Position numbers and translations under genes: made by a program
Notes under the pieces: generated by a model
What the model was told of the DNA's origin: nothing
Databases searched by the model: none
Seen by the model: only the letters and a program-made list of their open reading frames with translations
Origin: Onthophagus taurus
Lineage: Eukaryota; Arthropoda; Insecta; Coleoptera; Scarabaeidae
Assembly (NCBI RefSeq): GCF_036711975.1
Contig: NC_091972.1
Span: 1,493,001 to 1,557,000, forward strand
Direction: 5' to 3'
DNA: 64,000 nt
Shown: piece after piece, positions 34,418 to 45,400 of the stretch
How the letters are laid out: every line of letters starts with the position of its first letter
Position numbering within the stretch: the first letter of the stretch is position 1

Positions 34418-37400
34418 AGGTAAGCTGGGGTAACTGGGTCATGATTTTACAACATGCCAATGTCGTTCATAAATTTGCACTCGTTTGATTCGAAGAAGAA
34501 TTGTTAAAATGAACTTCTGAATACGTACGGATCTTAAAGAAGTATTTCTTTAAGATATCCGCATGTTTAACATTGATAATTCAAGATGCCAACGAGAAAA
34601 ATAATTATTTTATGTTTTTGGCGCTCCTGGGCCCAGTTACCCCCGTAGAGTGGGGCGACTGGACCCCACCTGTCTATTCCATAAGCAAGATAATACAATT
34701 CAATCTGAGGTAGCTGGGCCTGTTTTAGGACGTGTCTATTTTCGGTACCATATCAAAAATTTCAGATTTTGTTTCATGGTAGGCTTTTTAGGGGTGTTGC
34801 AAATAGATAAACATCATTTGTTAACTAAGAAATGTAACAAAAAGTGTCATAATAATGCTTTATTAAGTCATAAACTTCAACACAACTTCAACAAAAACTT
34901 ACTTAATTTGTTTATGTAAACTTACATAAATTACTTTGAAACTAAACATAAGTATTGCTTTTTCTGAGTTTTTAACAGAACGATTGGCTTCCCCTTAAAA
35001 CAAATCAGTAAGTGCTAACATATTAATTTAACAGATTCGTTAAATCTTCCAAATAGGTACTAAAATGCAACATATTATTGTAGCGCGATGAGGTGTGTTT
35101 TAGAGGCTCTGATAATTTTCTACAAAGTTCACTTTGTTGAACATACGACTCTTCTTCTGTTTCAGTAAATTGCATATTGTGGCCACGTCTTTTGAAAAAT
35201 TTTACTTGATAACCATTGTCATCAGCTTCTTGAATTCTTCCAACATACACTCGGAAAGAAACCTTATCTTTTCCAAAAACTTTAAATACAGCAAAATCAT
35301 CAGGACTCAAATTGTCCGCGTTGGTTTCTTTCTCGGAGTCGGACAACTCCAAGCTATCATCACTTTCATGTAGAGAATAATTACTTTCCTCATTACTTGA
35401 ATGTTCTTCATTCTTCTTCTCAGAATTTGTTTTCCTTTTCTTAAGATTCTTCTGTTTTTTTCTAGTTCCTCTTTCGGCCTGTTTCTGTTTCTTCTTCCTC
35501 AAATTTTCTTGTTTCTCAAGTTCGTCTTGTTCCTTCTTCTGCAAATATCCCGCTGTTGTTATTATCTCACAATTAGTCACCAGCCTCTTGCGTTTTCGTT
35601 CCGGGTTTGCTTTTGTGTCTTTCTTGGACAAATCTAGAAGAACGTCTTCAAAACTTTTTCGTATCGGTGTTTCCAACTCTTTTGAGTTTTCATCATTCCT
35701 GAGATTTGTTGGTTCATTTGTGTACGTGTTCGGTTGTTCATCTTCATGGTTTTGTGTTTCTGCTGGTACATTAAAAAAAGCCTTGGATGTACTCGGCTGT
35801 TCATTTAATAGAACTTGTGGATGTGAGGTAGAAGCTATGTTAGTTTGTTGCTCAGTTGACGTCACTGGTACCTCACTGTCTTGTGCGGAAGATGTGGACA
35901 AAGTGGCTTCAACTTGTGTATCTGACGGCGCAGGTGATTTCTTCCTGTATTTTTTTAAATCTTCAGGTTTAAAAACTGAAACCGGAATAGCTTCCCGATT
36001 TGGAACATCTTTGCATGGATCGTATATTCCTGTTGCTTTGAATCCGTTTTTATGCTTTCTTCAAGAATTTCGCCGCTAAGCTTTGTTAGGATGGTTGTGA
36101 ATTCAGCTTTGGGAATTTTTTTCCGCGGATTCTGCCGTTGCCATTTGCACAATGCCTTGTCCCATGCCGTTTTCAAGCCTTTAAAAATGGCAACATCGAG
36201 GGGTTGTAGAACATGTGTTGTGTGTGGTGGCAGCTTCATGATAATGATGTCATTTGCCCGTGCTAGTTGGATCAACTTTACGGAAATGTGGGTCACGGCC
36301 CATCATAAATTAAAATTACAGGTCTTTCTCTACCAATATTTCTAAGGAAAACATCTCTAAACCAGTTGTAGAATAAGGTTGTCTCCATCCACCCACGCTC
36401 AGTTACTGAAACAGCAGTTTGTGTGGCCAATTCTTCGTTTATCCAATTTTCCATGACAAACTTGACAAACAAAGCGCAAAGCAATGGAAGAGTTCTTCCA
36501 TCAGCGGAACAACAAAGCAACACAGAAGTATTTTTGCGCCCAGAAGAACTAGTTTTGCGCTGACATCGCGCACCAAATGGCCCCAACAATTTTGGTTTTA
36601 GAAGGGTCATGGCAAAATGACGTTTCATCACAATTGAATATCTGTCCTGGCTTTCCTTCAAGTTTTAAGTCTTTCATGAGGTGTTCCAACTTGTCAAAAA
36701 AGTCGTAGATGACCCAAGGGTTAACTTGGTCACACCGAACGTATTCGATACTTTGGGGTTTTTTGATAGACAAATGTTGCCTTTTCTTGAAAGAGATGAA
36801 TCAGTCGGTTCCAGGTTGTTGGTCTTTGAATCTTGTTGGCAAATTATTCTGTCTAATGTACATTTGTACTAAATCCAGTACATCTTCTCGCGACAGACCA
36901 AATCCATGCTTTTCCATTACCTTGATGCAATTGGCAATTTCTTCTTCTTCGGCAGTTGACGGCAGTTCGGTACGAAGTTACACCTCCGCCTCCTCTGCCT
37001 TCCTTCGATGTGGAACCCTTTCCCCTCGTTCCTAACACATGATGTTTCAGTGTGCTCCTTGGTATGTTGTAGAACAGTGCTGCACCTCTGGTTGTTTTGT
37101 TGCCATTTCTTACATCATCAATCGCACGCTGGAAATCTTCTACCGTGTAAGCGGACCCTGCACCTTTCTCAGTTTTTCGAACGTACGTTCTCACCATGTT
37201 GAAACGTTAATGTCTGTAAAAGAAAGAAGAAACATGTCGAAATTTATTTCTAAAAGTGTAAGTAATTACTTCCAATATTCGGGGTAACTGGAACCCAAGG
37301 ATCCAGTTGGATCCAGCCACTCATGCTTGCCACTCGTTTTAAACGTATTTTATTATTACATCTATAAGTTAATTTATCAATACTTACATTGCTCAAATCA

Positions 37401-37630
37401 GGACCACACAAATGCACTACTGCAGCACGTTGTCAGACCAAAATATATGCATTAAATTCAGAACGCACTCACGTGCATGCCGCATAGAAAAACGAGGTTA
37501 TATTCGTTGTACCGGCAAGTCGACGGTTGACACAACGTTGCCAACTGTTTGAATATTCCGTGGCAGCAGGTTAGACATTGACAGACTCATGGCCCACTTA
37601 CCCCCTGGGCCCAGTTGCCCCAGCTTACCT
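34418..37630 (-). mobile_element. pogo/Tigger-like DNA transposon, inactivated
   Basis: The terminal inverted repeats read AGGTAAGCTGGGGtAACTGG and AGGTAAGCTGGGGcAACTGG, and the element is flanked by TA on both sides (34416-34417, 37631-37632), the target site of pogo elements. Further GGGG-AACTGG-like and ggatccagt repeats occur inside both ends (34628-34672, 37275-37320). The 3213-bp element carries one transposase gene on the minus strand, broken by frameshifts. It lies in intergenic DNA beside a hexamer-repeat fragment. Confidence 0.85.
35023..37197 (-). pseudogene. pogo-like (DDE_1) transposase with frameshifts
   Basis: Reading leftwards: an N-terminal helix-turn-helix of the psq/CENP-B kind (TRGAALFYNIPRSTLKHHV, within 37197-36853), then FNCDETSFCHDP with the first catalytic Asp (within 36773-36549), a central block VILIYDGP with the second (36661-36293), LPPHTTHVLQPLDVAIFKGL with the third (36296-35955), and a Lys/Glu-rich C-terminal tail (35901-35023) typical of insect jerky-like transposases. 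At least four frame breaks separate these blocks, including ones near 36297 and 36045, so no functional protein is made. All three catalytic positions remain readable, which suggests moderate age. Confidence 0.85.
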
Positions 37631-37996
37631 TATAAAAATACAAATATATTAACAACATCACCATTGCTTACAACATTTAACTTTTTAAGGATTGTTATCA
37701 AGTCTTCCTCGTTTTCCTCACTTTCAAATCATAACCGTATGAACCATAAACAAATATCTTAATAAATTTAATGTTACCACAATTTAGTAATCTAGATATT
37801 GTAATTGCATCAAAACATTTTTATAATAATAATAATAATTATAATAATAATTTTTATTCATGCTCGATATTTCAGTATACAATACATTATAATATGTCAC
37901 ACTTGTCATAATTCATATTAAACAATACATGTTAAAAACTACTTGAAATAAAACAAACAATCTACGGCGTAACAAACACAGCATAACAACTGATCG

Positions 37997-40770
37997 TTAA
38001 TTAATTTTAATAACAGGTTCAAAATCACCCACATTTACAACATCATCCCAATACTCGAGGCACGAATAATAAGCCCTCTGAATAAGAAAAGATTTCATTT
38101 TTAGTTTAAAAAGCCTATGTGATAGCCTTGTAACTTCTGCAGGAATTTTATTAAAAAATTTTATTGCCACAAAATTAAAATGGCGTTGACTTCTGGTAAG
38201 CCTGCAGAAATTAGGTATCAAGTGTGCTCCATTCCTAGTTTCATATCCGTGCACACTATTTTGAGTAACACACTTGTGAAGGTTTTGCCTGACATAGATC
38301 ACACATTCCAGGATGTACAATCCCGGGAAGGTTAAAATTTTTTGCTTTATGAAAGAGTTACGACAATCATCTCTGTATTTTAAGTTGTCTAAAATTCTTA
38401 TTGCTCTTCTCTGAAGTCGAAATATTCTATCGCAGCTTGAGGCACCCCCCCAAACCAGGAGTGCATATGTCATTATACTTTGACACAGCGAAAAATACGC
38501 ACATTTTAATACTTGTTTTGACACATTATTGCTTAAGAGACGAAGCAGATATATACTACTAGATAGTTTATTAAATACATATTGGATATGTTTGTCCCAA
38601 GTTAATTTAGGATCCAGATAAACGCCTAGAAATTTAACACAATCAGAATTCAAGGTAGACCGCATTGAAAAAGCAGTAACTGTTGTCTTTTCAGTATTTA
38701 GTTTCAGTTTGTTCGACGTAAACCACATTTCGGCATTATTTAGTGCAGTATGCGCCTTCGACTGTGTCATTTCATGGTTATTTCCAAAGTTTATTATGGT
38801 TGTGTCATCGGCGTACATTATTACATCCGACTGACTTATATTTTGAGCAAGATCATTGATATAAATTAAGAATAATAACGGTCCCAGAATTGACCCTTGT
38901 GGGACACCCACGGTTATTAATTTCTTTTCTGAAAAGCTATTTCCACATTTAACAGTTTGAGTTCTACCTGTAAGATAAGATTTGATTAGTTTCAAACTGA
39001 GATTATCAAAATTATATTTATTTAATTTTTCAATCAAAAGGTCATGTTGTACACAGTCGAAAGCTTTACTCAAATCACAAAAACTTCCAACAAGATACTG
39101 CCCCTGTTCAAAGCATTCAACAGTTCTTTCAACAAAGTCAGCTATTGCCTCAGATGTGCATTTACCCTTACGAAATCCGTATTGTGTGGCAGCAAACAGG
39201 GAATTACCCTCAAAGTAATCAGCAATCCTACTGCTCAGCACCCTTTCAAATATCTTCGAGAACACCGGCAAGAGTGAGATTGGCCTAAAATTCTCTAACT
39301 GGTCAGGACTTCCCTTTTTAAAGACGGGAACTATTAAACCTGTTTTCAAAGCATTTGGAAATACTCCTTCACATATAGCAAAATTAATAAGTTTAGTAAG
39401 AGGTTCAATTATTAAATTTTTAACTTGTTTAATTAATTTTACACTTAGGCCATATATATCTTTAGTTGACTTTGGCTTAAGAGAATCAATAATGTCACGT
39501 ACCTCAATAAAAGATGCTTTCCCAAATGAAAAACTACAATGTTTTGCGTCAATTTTATTAAGAAAATAAGTAAATTTATTTTCTAAATAGGAGCTATTTA
39601 AGTTATTAATTATATCAACGGGTACATTTAGAAAAAAATCATTAACTTCGTTAGGGTCAAATTCGGCTTTAATTTTATTAAGGGTGTTGGGCCGATTTTG
39701 ATTAATAATTTGCCACATTATTTTCCCTGAACATTGAGACTCCTTGATAAGTCTATCATTATATTCTATTTTAGCTACTTTATTTTTATTATATTGAGCA
39801 TGGACTATATTTCTCATATTTTTTACTTCGTTAGTATTTATTACTTTATAAATTGTATTGAGAACATTTAGCCTATTGCGTAGCATACATAGTTCAGGAG
39901 TAAACCAGTTATCAGAGGACCCCAGCTGTTTCTCACCAACCTGTTTCACGGGAAAAGCCATTTCAAAGCCCTCCAGTACAGCGCTCAAAAACATTTGAAA
40001 CTTTTTGTCAATATCCAAGTCATTGTAGGAAACAAAGTCCCAGTCAATATTTGACACAGATTCATAAAAGACAAATTTGCCTCTCTCCGTCATAGGCCTA
40101 CAAGTAATTTTATTCAACCGTGACTCCTGATTTAGTGTGCACCTGGTCACTTACTACTGCTTCAACACATGTGGAGTCAAAATTAATAAAAATGTTATCT
40201 ATACAATTTTTTCCACGTGTTGCCGTTTCAATCAATGGGATAAAGCCGAAAGTATTGAAACATTCAAGTACCAAGCACGTATCGTGCCTATCAGTACCAA
40301 ACCATACATTAAAGTCACCCGTAACGATGACTCTCTGAGAAGCAGGAAAGAAAGACAATGCATGGTCTAACTTCTCAACAAAAACATCAATATCACCACT
40401 TGGCGATCTGTATATAGTAAGTATGACTATATCTAGGTCTAGAATTTTTATTCCACTAATTTCAAAATGTTTTTCAATTGAAGTGCAGACCAGCCTATCA
40501 AGATTCTTACAAGGTATATCATTTCTCACTAATATCATGCAACCTCCACGAATATGCACCCGACGACTGTAACAAGAACAAGGATACAGCGCAGATATTG
40601 AAACATTTACGCTTTCATACTCTTTTAGCCAAGTCTCAGTAAGGCACAAAACTTTAAAATCTTTATCCTGAATGTATCCCTCAAGCATCCCCATTCCACT
40701 ACCAATGCCTCGAATATTTGTGTACAGTATATTTAATATAGGGTTTTTTGCTACAAATTGTTCTCTACGC
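37997..40770 (-). pseudogene. ORF2: APE endonuclease-reverse transcriptase
   Basis: The endonuclease portion (about 40770-40110) shows LYTNIRG at its start, then LTETWL and GDFNVWFG. The reverse transcriptase frame (40150-37997, 717 codons) is uninterrupted and contains FRPISLLPVFSKIFE, a DLSKAFDCV box, VPQGSILGPLLF and the catalytic YADD in IMYADDTTII. The two frames overlap at about 40110-40150, where a frameshift is required, so the protein is interrupted only there. It ends DFEPVIKIN at 37997. The enzyme would nick DNA and reverse-transcribe its own RNA at the target site. Confidence 0.88.
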
Positions 40771-41805
40771 GGTGTGGGTGAAAATTTAAACCCGAACCAG
40801 ATATCAATAATACCCGTTTAGCCACAAAATCATACAATTTCCATTTCCCTCTCATATTTAAATGAAGGCCATGCCTAGTTTTGTCTAATGTTTTAAGAAA
40901 CCCATTGACTTTCAGAAAGCTGTTTCCCGTATAATCTATTGATTTCAAGAATTTACTAATTTTACAATTAAAGTCAAACATCTTTTTACATATTGTGGGT
41001 TTTTGTCCCAGAAAGGTACAGCAATGAAAATAAGATTACATTTCTCTTTAATTACTCTAAGTTTAAGATAAATATCATCAGTAAATATTTTATCTTGAAG
41101 AATATCATTGCAGCCTGCCATAATTATAACATAATCATTCCTATTAAAATTTTCACATAACAATTGAACATCTTGTATTACATTTGCCATCGTCGCGTTT
41201 GGTTTGCATATATTGCAAACTTCGTATTTTTTATTTATATCGTTGTTTAAATATTGCGCTAGAATCCTGCCACCATCGCGACCGTGGCTGTCACTTAGTA
41301 GCAATATTCTCCCTTTGCTATCTTCTGGGGCAATGCAGGGCGAATTTGGTACCCTAGTTTCGTCTATGTTTCGTACCGACTTCCGTACCTCCGTGCCATG
41401 ATAAGGCAGCTGTTGCCGTCTGGTATTGGTTGACGCCTTGTTCGATGGATCTTCGACCGCCGAGTTATTTTTCACTGTTGATTGTACCGACTCGCGAGTT
41501 TTATTGAAACAGTACTTAAACTTTGATTGATTTTTCCGTTTATTCATTTTTGTAATTTGTACTCTTAGGTTGAGGATTTGGTTTTCTAACTCTTTAATTT
41601 TGTTGAGCATTCTAAATATAGTTTTATTGTTTAAGGCGGCAACTTTGGTGTGTTTTGTTTTATTTGGAACTACCGTACATATACTATCTGTTGAGTCGTC
41701 CAAATTTTCTAAATTGTCTATATTTTCGTCAGTACTTACAGACAGATTAGAAATAAATAGAAACAAAAATAATAATAAAACAAAATTCCATAAAAAAGTA
41801 AACAC
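40751..41805 (-). pseudogene. ORF1 with coiled coil and SGNH-esterase-like domain
   Basis: The frame 41805-40945 has a Leu/Phe-rich start, a heptad-like segment (RMLNKIKELENQILNL) and then LLLSDSHGRDGG, VIIMAGCNDI and further blocks of the SGNH hydrolase fold (GDS-like Ser and the GxND block). The frame 40981-40751 supplies the last block, TRHGLHLNMRGK, with the catalytic His. A frameshift lies at about 40950-40980. Esterase-bearing ORF1 proteins are known from CR1/L2-type retrotransposons; whether the enzyme is needed for retrotransposition is unsettled. Confidence 0.78.
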
Positions 41806-41840
41806 GTCGTTTTAAATTAATATACATCAATAACTACATA

Positions 41841-42437
41841 AAAAATTACACCACTACAACGCATATAGACCGTTTCCGTGATATTCATTAAAAAATCAAT
41901 ATTATTATTTCAACTTAAAAATATGTTTAATAAATCAGACTTTATAAACTGGTAAACCTACATAAATAAAATTGTTAGCTTTAACTAGTACGGAGCACGT
42001 AAACAATTTTATTAATGAAAGCGATGAAATCATAAAAATATCAATTAATTATAATAAAATTATTTGTGCTCGCTAAGTTTAATACTTCTGAAATTGGAAA
42101 CAACATTTTCAATTGCATATAAAATTTATTAAATTTATTTTATATAATAAATATGCTACTCAATACATATTTATTTTAATATTAAATCGTAATTTATTAA
42201 AAAACAAAAGTATTCAAAAAATAATTACTTACCTTATAATACCGTAAACGCATTAAAATATATTGTTTTCGTATCCTTATTATTTGTGAATCGATGAATA
42301 TCTTTCGGTCATGGTCCTTACGATTATCGTTTTTTTTTGCATTACAGAATAATGCACACAAAAAATAATTCAAAACAAAAATGAAAATGAAAAACTTACA
42401 CCGAAAATAGACAAAATAATACGTTGAATATTACACC
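41841..42437. other. AT-rich interval, 3' UTR side of the 914-residue gene
   Basis: Very AT-rich sequence between the retrotransposon 5' region and the stop codon of the next gene. Possible minus-strand polyadenylation signals of the AATAAA type occur (for example near 42010). No other feature was recognised. Confidence 0.4.
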
Positions 42438-45400
42438 TTAAGCATAGTGATAAATATAGCAAACCATCATCAAGTAGTAATAATTGGCGCAAAGCCCCCC
42501 GAAAAAAGACTTATTGTCGAATTCTAAATCATTCGGGGGGCCGAACCGGTTTTCCGAGTCTTCGTATTGTTCCTCAGCTTGACGTTCCAATTCCTAAATA
42601 TTATTTAGTTTTAATAAAATAATTTAAAACATAAAAAAAATTACTTTGTAAAAACTTTCATTTGACGATTCATACTCATCAAGTGCTTGTCTCTCCAATT
42701 CTTCAGACGCTGTCGCTGTAACCGGTAAAGAATGAATTTCACTCTCGTAATCTCTCGTCATCACTGTTGAAGAATTCGAAAATATTTTCTTTCCCTCAGA
42801 AGAATTCTTTTGAATAATAATACCCTTTCCTTTATTTGAATCATCTGCCACTATCATCCCAACATCTTTTTCTACCCTTTGCTTCTGTTGTTGTTCTTGA
42901 GAAACCTTCATCAAATTCCCATTATTATTACTACTATCTAATACCTCACCAGCACAAGAACCCTCCGAAGTAATCGACGATCGTTTCGAGGTAGTCGAAC
43001 TCGATTTAACATCCGGCGATTTACTCCTAACCGTTTTAAAAGCCAAATTCACTTGAGAATTTATTTTTCTACTTTTCAACTTTTGTTTCGTCGACAAATC
43101 TAAATTATGCATACTCGAAGACGAACCTTCGAATGCATTGTAGCTTGCGGCAACGATGTGTTGGGTTGATGTCGTTTTAAAAACCGATTGACTCGTTTGG
43201 TTCGATTGTTGATGACTTTGTTGAACGACTCCACTCCAATTTTGTTGTAATTGTTGTATGGTTTGTGGTGAAACTTGTTGTTGCATCTGCGATACCGGTA
43301 CCGCTTGAGGTTGCTGATTCGAGGAAGGCGGGTGAGGTGGAGTCGTTGCGTTTAATTGGTAGGCCTGAGGTGTTGGTGGTTGTCTCATATAATGTAACCA
43401 TCTGTAAAAAAAGTTTGTATTACCTTCTTTAATTAACATTATACATTATTTTATTTATTTTAAAGTATATGACGTGGTTGTAAGCTGTTTTCTCAGTACT
43501 TTATTATTCTAATGCCCGTTTGCACCACGTGAAAATTGTGAAAACATGGATATTTTTGACGACGATGAAGATATGTTTGGAAATGATGCAGAAATATTAG
43601 AGATTGTTGATTATGGATTTCCTAAACGGATATATCTACGGCGCAATCATTTTGAAGATTTGGATAACCTTACATTTTTTCAACGATTTCGTTTAACAAA
43701 GAATACTGTTTTAAACATTTTACCACTAATTGAAGAAAAGCTTGAATATCCTACAGACATGTACGTAAAATATTATGTAAATAATAAATATGTAATTAAT
43801 TATTGATTCTTTTTGTAGAAATAACAGCTTAAGCCCTATGGACCAATTATTAACATGTCTACGTTTTTATGCTACAGGTGGACATTTATCAACCATATCA
43901 GATTTTATGGGGATTCATGTTTCTACATCATCAAGAATTATTAAAAATGTTTCAATTGCATTAGCTAGTCTATCTCATGCTTACATAAAAATGCCAACAG
44001 AAAATAATATTCAAAAAATACAAAGAGATTTTTATAATATTGCATTATTTCCAAGTATTGTAGGATGCATTGATGGCACCCACATAAAGATACAATCTCC
44101 AGGTATATTGACATAATTCAATAAAAAAGAACCTTAACTAAATAAATAAATAATATATTCTAGGAGGAGAAGATGGTGAGATATTCAGAAACAGGAAAGG
44201 CTATTTCTCTATAAATGTCCAAGTTGTGGGAGATTCTGACCTTAAGGTGCAAGATATTGTAGCACGATGGCCAGGATCAACACATGACATGACTATTTAT
44301 TCAAATAGTAGAATACGTGCTAGGCTAGAAGGTGGAGAATTTAGAAATGGAATTATTCTAGGTAAATTGTAAAATGATATTCCTTGAACCATTAACATAA
44401 TTACCATGTTATAGGTGCTAGTGGTTATGGTGTAGGTAAATATCTGCTAACACCATTACAAAATCCAGAAACTGCAGCAGAAAAATTGTACAATAAGGCC
44501 CATATCACAACACGAAACACTGTTGAACGCTTGTTTGGTGTATGGAAAAGGCGATTTCCCATATTAGCATATGGCATTAGGTTAAAATTAGCCACTGCTT
44601 ACGCTGTAATTGTAGCATCAGCAGTACTACATAATATAAGTATTAGTATGCATGAAGAAGAACCCCCGGAACCTGATATAAATGCAGATGAATTTGAAAA
44701 TCTAATTCAAGTAGGAAATATACCAGAAGTAATTAATGGCGATAATATTCAAGGAAATGTCAGAAGAAATGAGATGATAAATTACTTTAACCGTCTATTA
44801 TAAAATATCAACATTATTATATAACATTTATAAAAGATTAATTATCGATTATCGGTAATACAGTTTCCCATTTTCACCGATTTAGTGCGTTGTTGCCGAG
44901 TTTATTTTTGCTTTACTAAACTTTCTTAAATATATTGCGGTGCAACGGATTACATTTAAAGCTTGGCTTAAAAATTAAGGGACGCTTAGTTAAGCAAAGC
45001 TTAACTCAAAAACGGTGCAAACGGGCATTAATGTTAGTTATTATATAAATTAATTTCTTACCTTTGTTTTGGAAAATGCGAAGGTAATAAAAAATAAGGT
45101 TGAGGTGGAAAATGGGCAACATTAAAAACCGATGGTGAACGAATCTGATTAATAACCCATTGACCCGAATTATAATGCAAACTATTCTGATTTTGTTGCT
45201 GTTGTTGTTGTTGCTGCTGTTGTTGGACAAAACTTCTTGCTGCTGCCGCAGTTGTGGTTAGCGGATTTGGAAAGGATGTCGTCGGATATGAATAATGATT
45301 CGAAGGGTAATTCCCAGTTGTAAAATTGTTACAATATAAATTGCCCTATTAAAAATAATAAATAGATGTAAACCAAAAAATTATTTTTATTAAATTTTTT

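Larger units (their letters stand above)
37826..41840 (-). mobile_element. CR1/L2-like non-LTR retrotransposon
   Basis: A nearly full-length minus-strand element: ORF1 (41805-40751), ORF2 (about 40770-37997), a short 3' UTR, and a 3' end in an AAT-type microsatellite (37826-37850). The microsatellite tail, the APE-type endonuclease and the esterase-bearing ORF1 fit the CR1/L2 group. The 5' end is not sharply defined. Frameshifts in both ORFs make it inactive. It lies between the pogo element and the 3' end of the 914-residue host gene. Confidence 0.82.

Noticed and set aside
35588..36079. 163-codon plus-strand ORF
   Set aside because: It is the antisense shadow of the pogo transposase tail, whose Ser/Lys/Glu codons read as Phe/Ser/Leu on the other strand.
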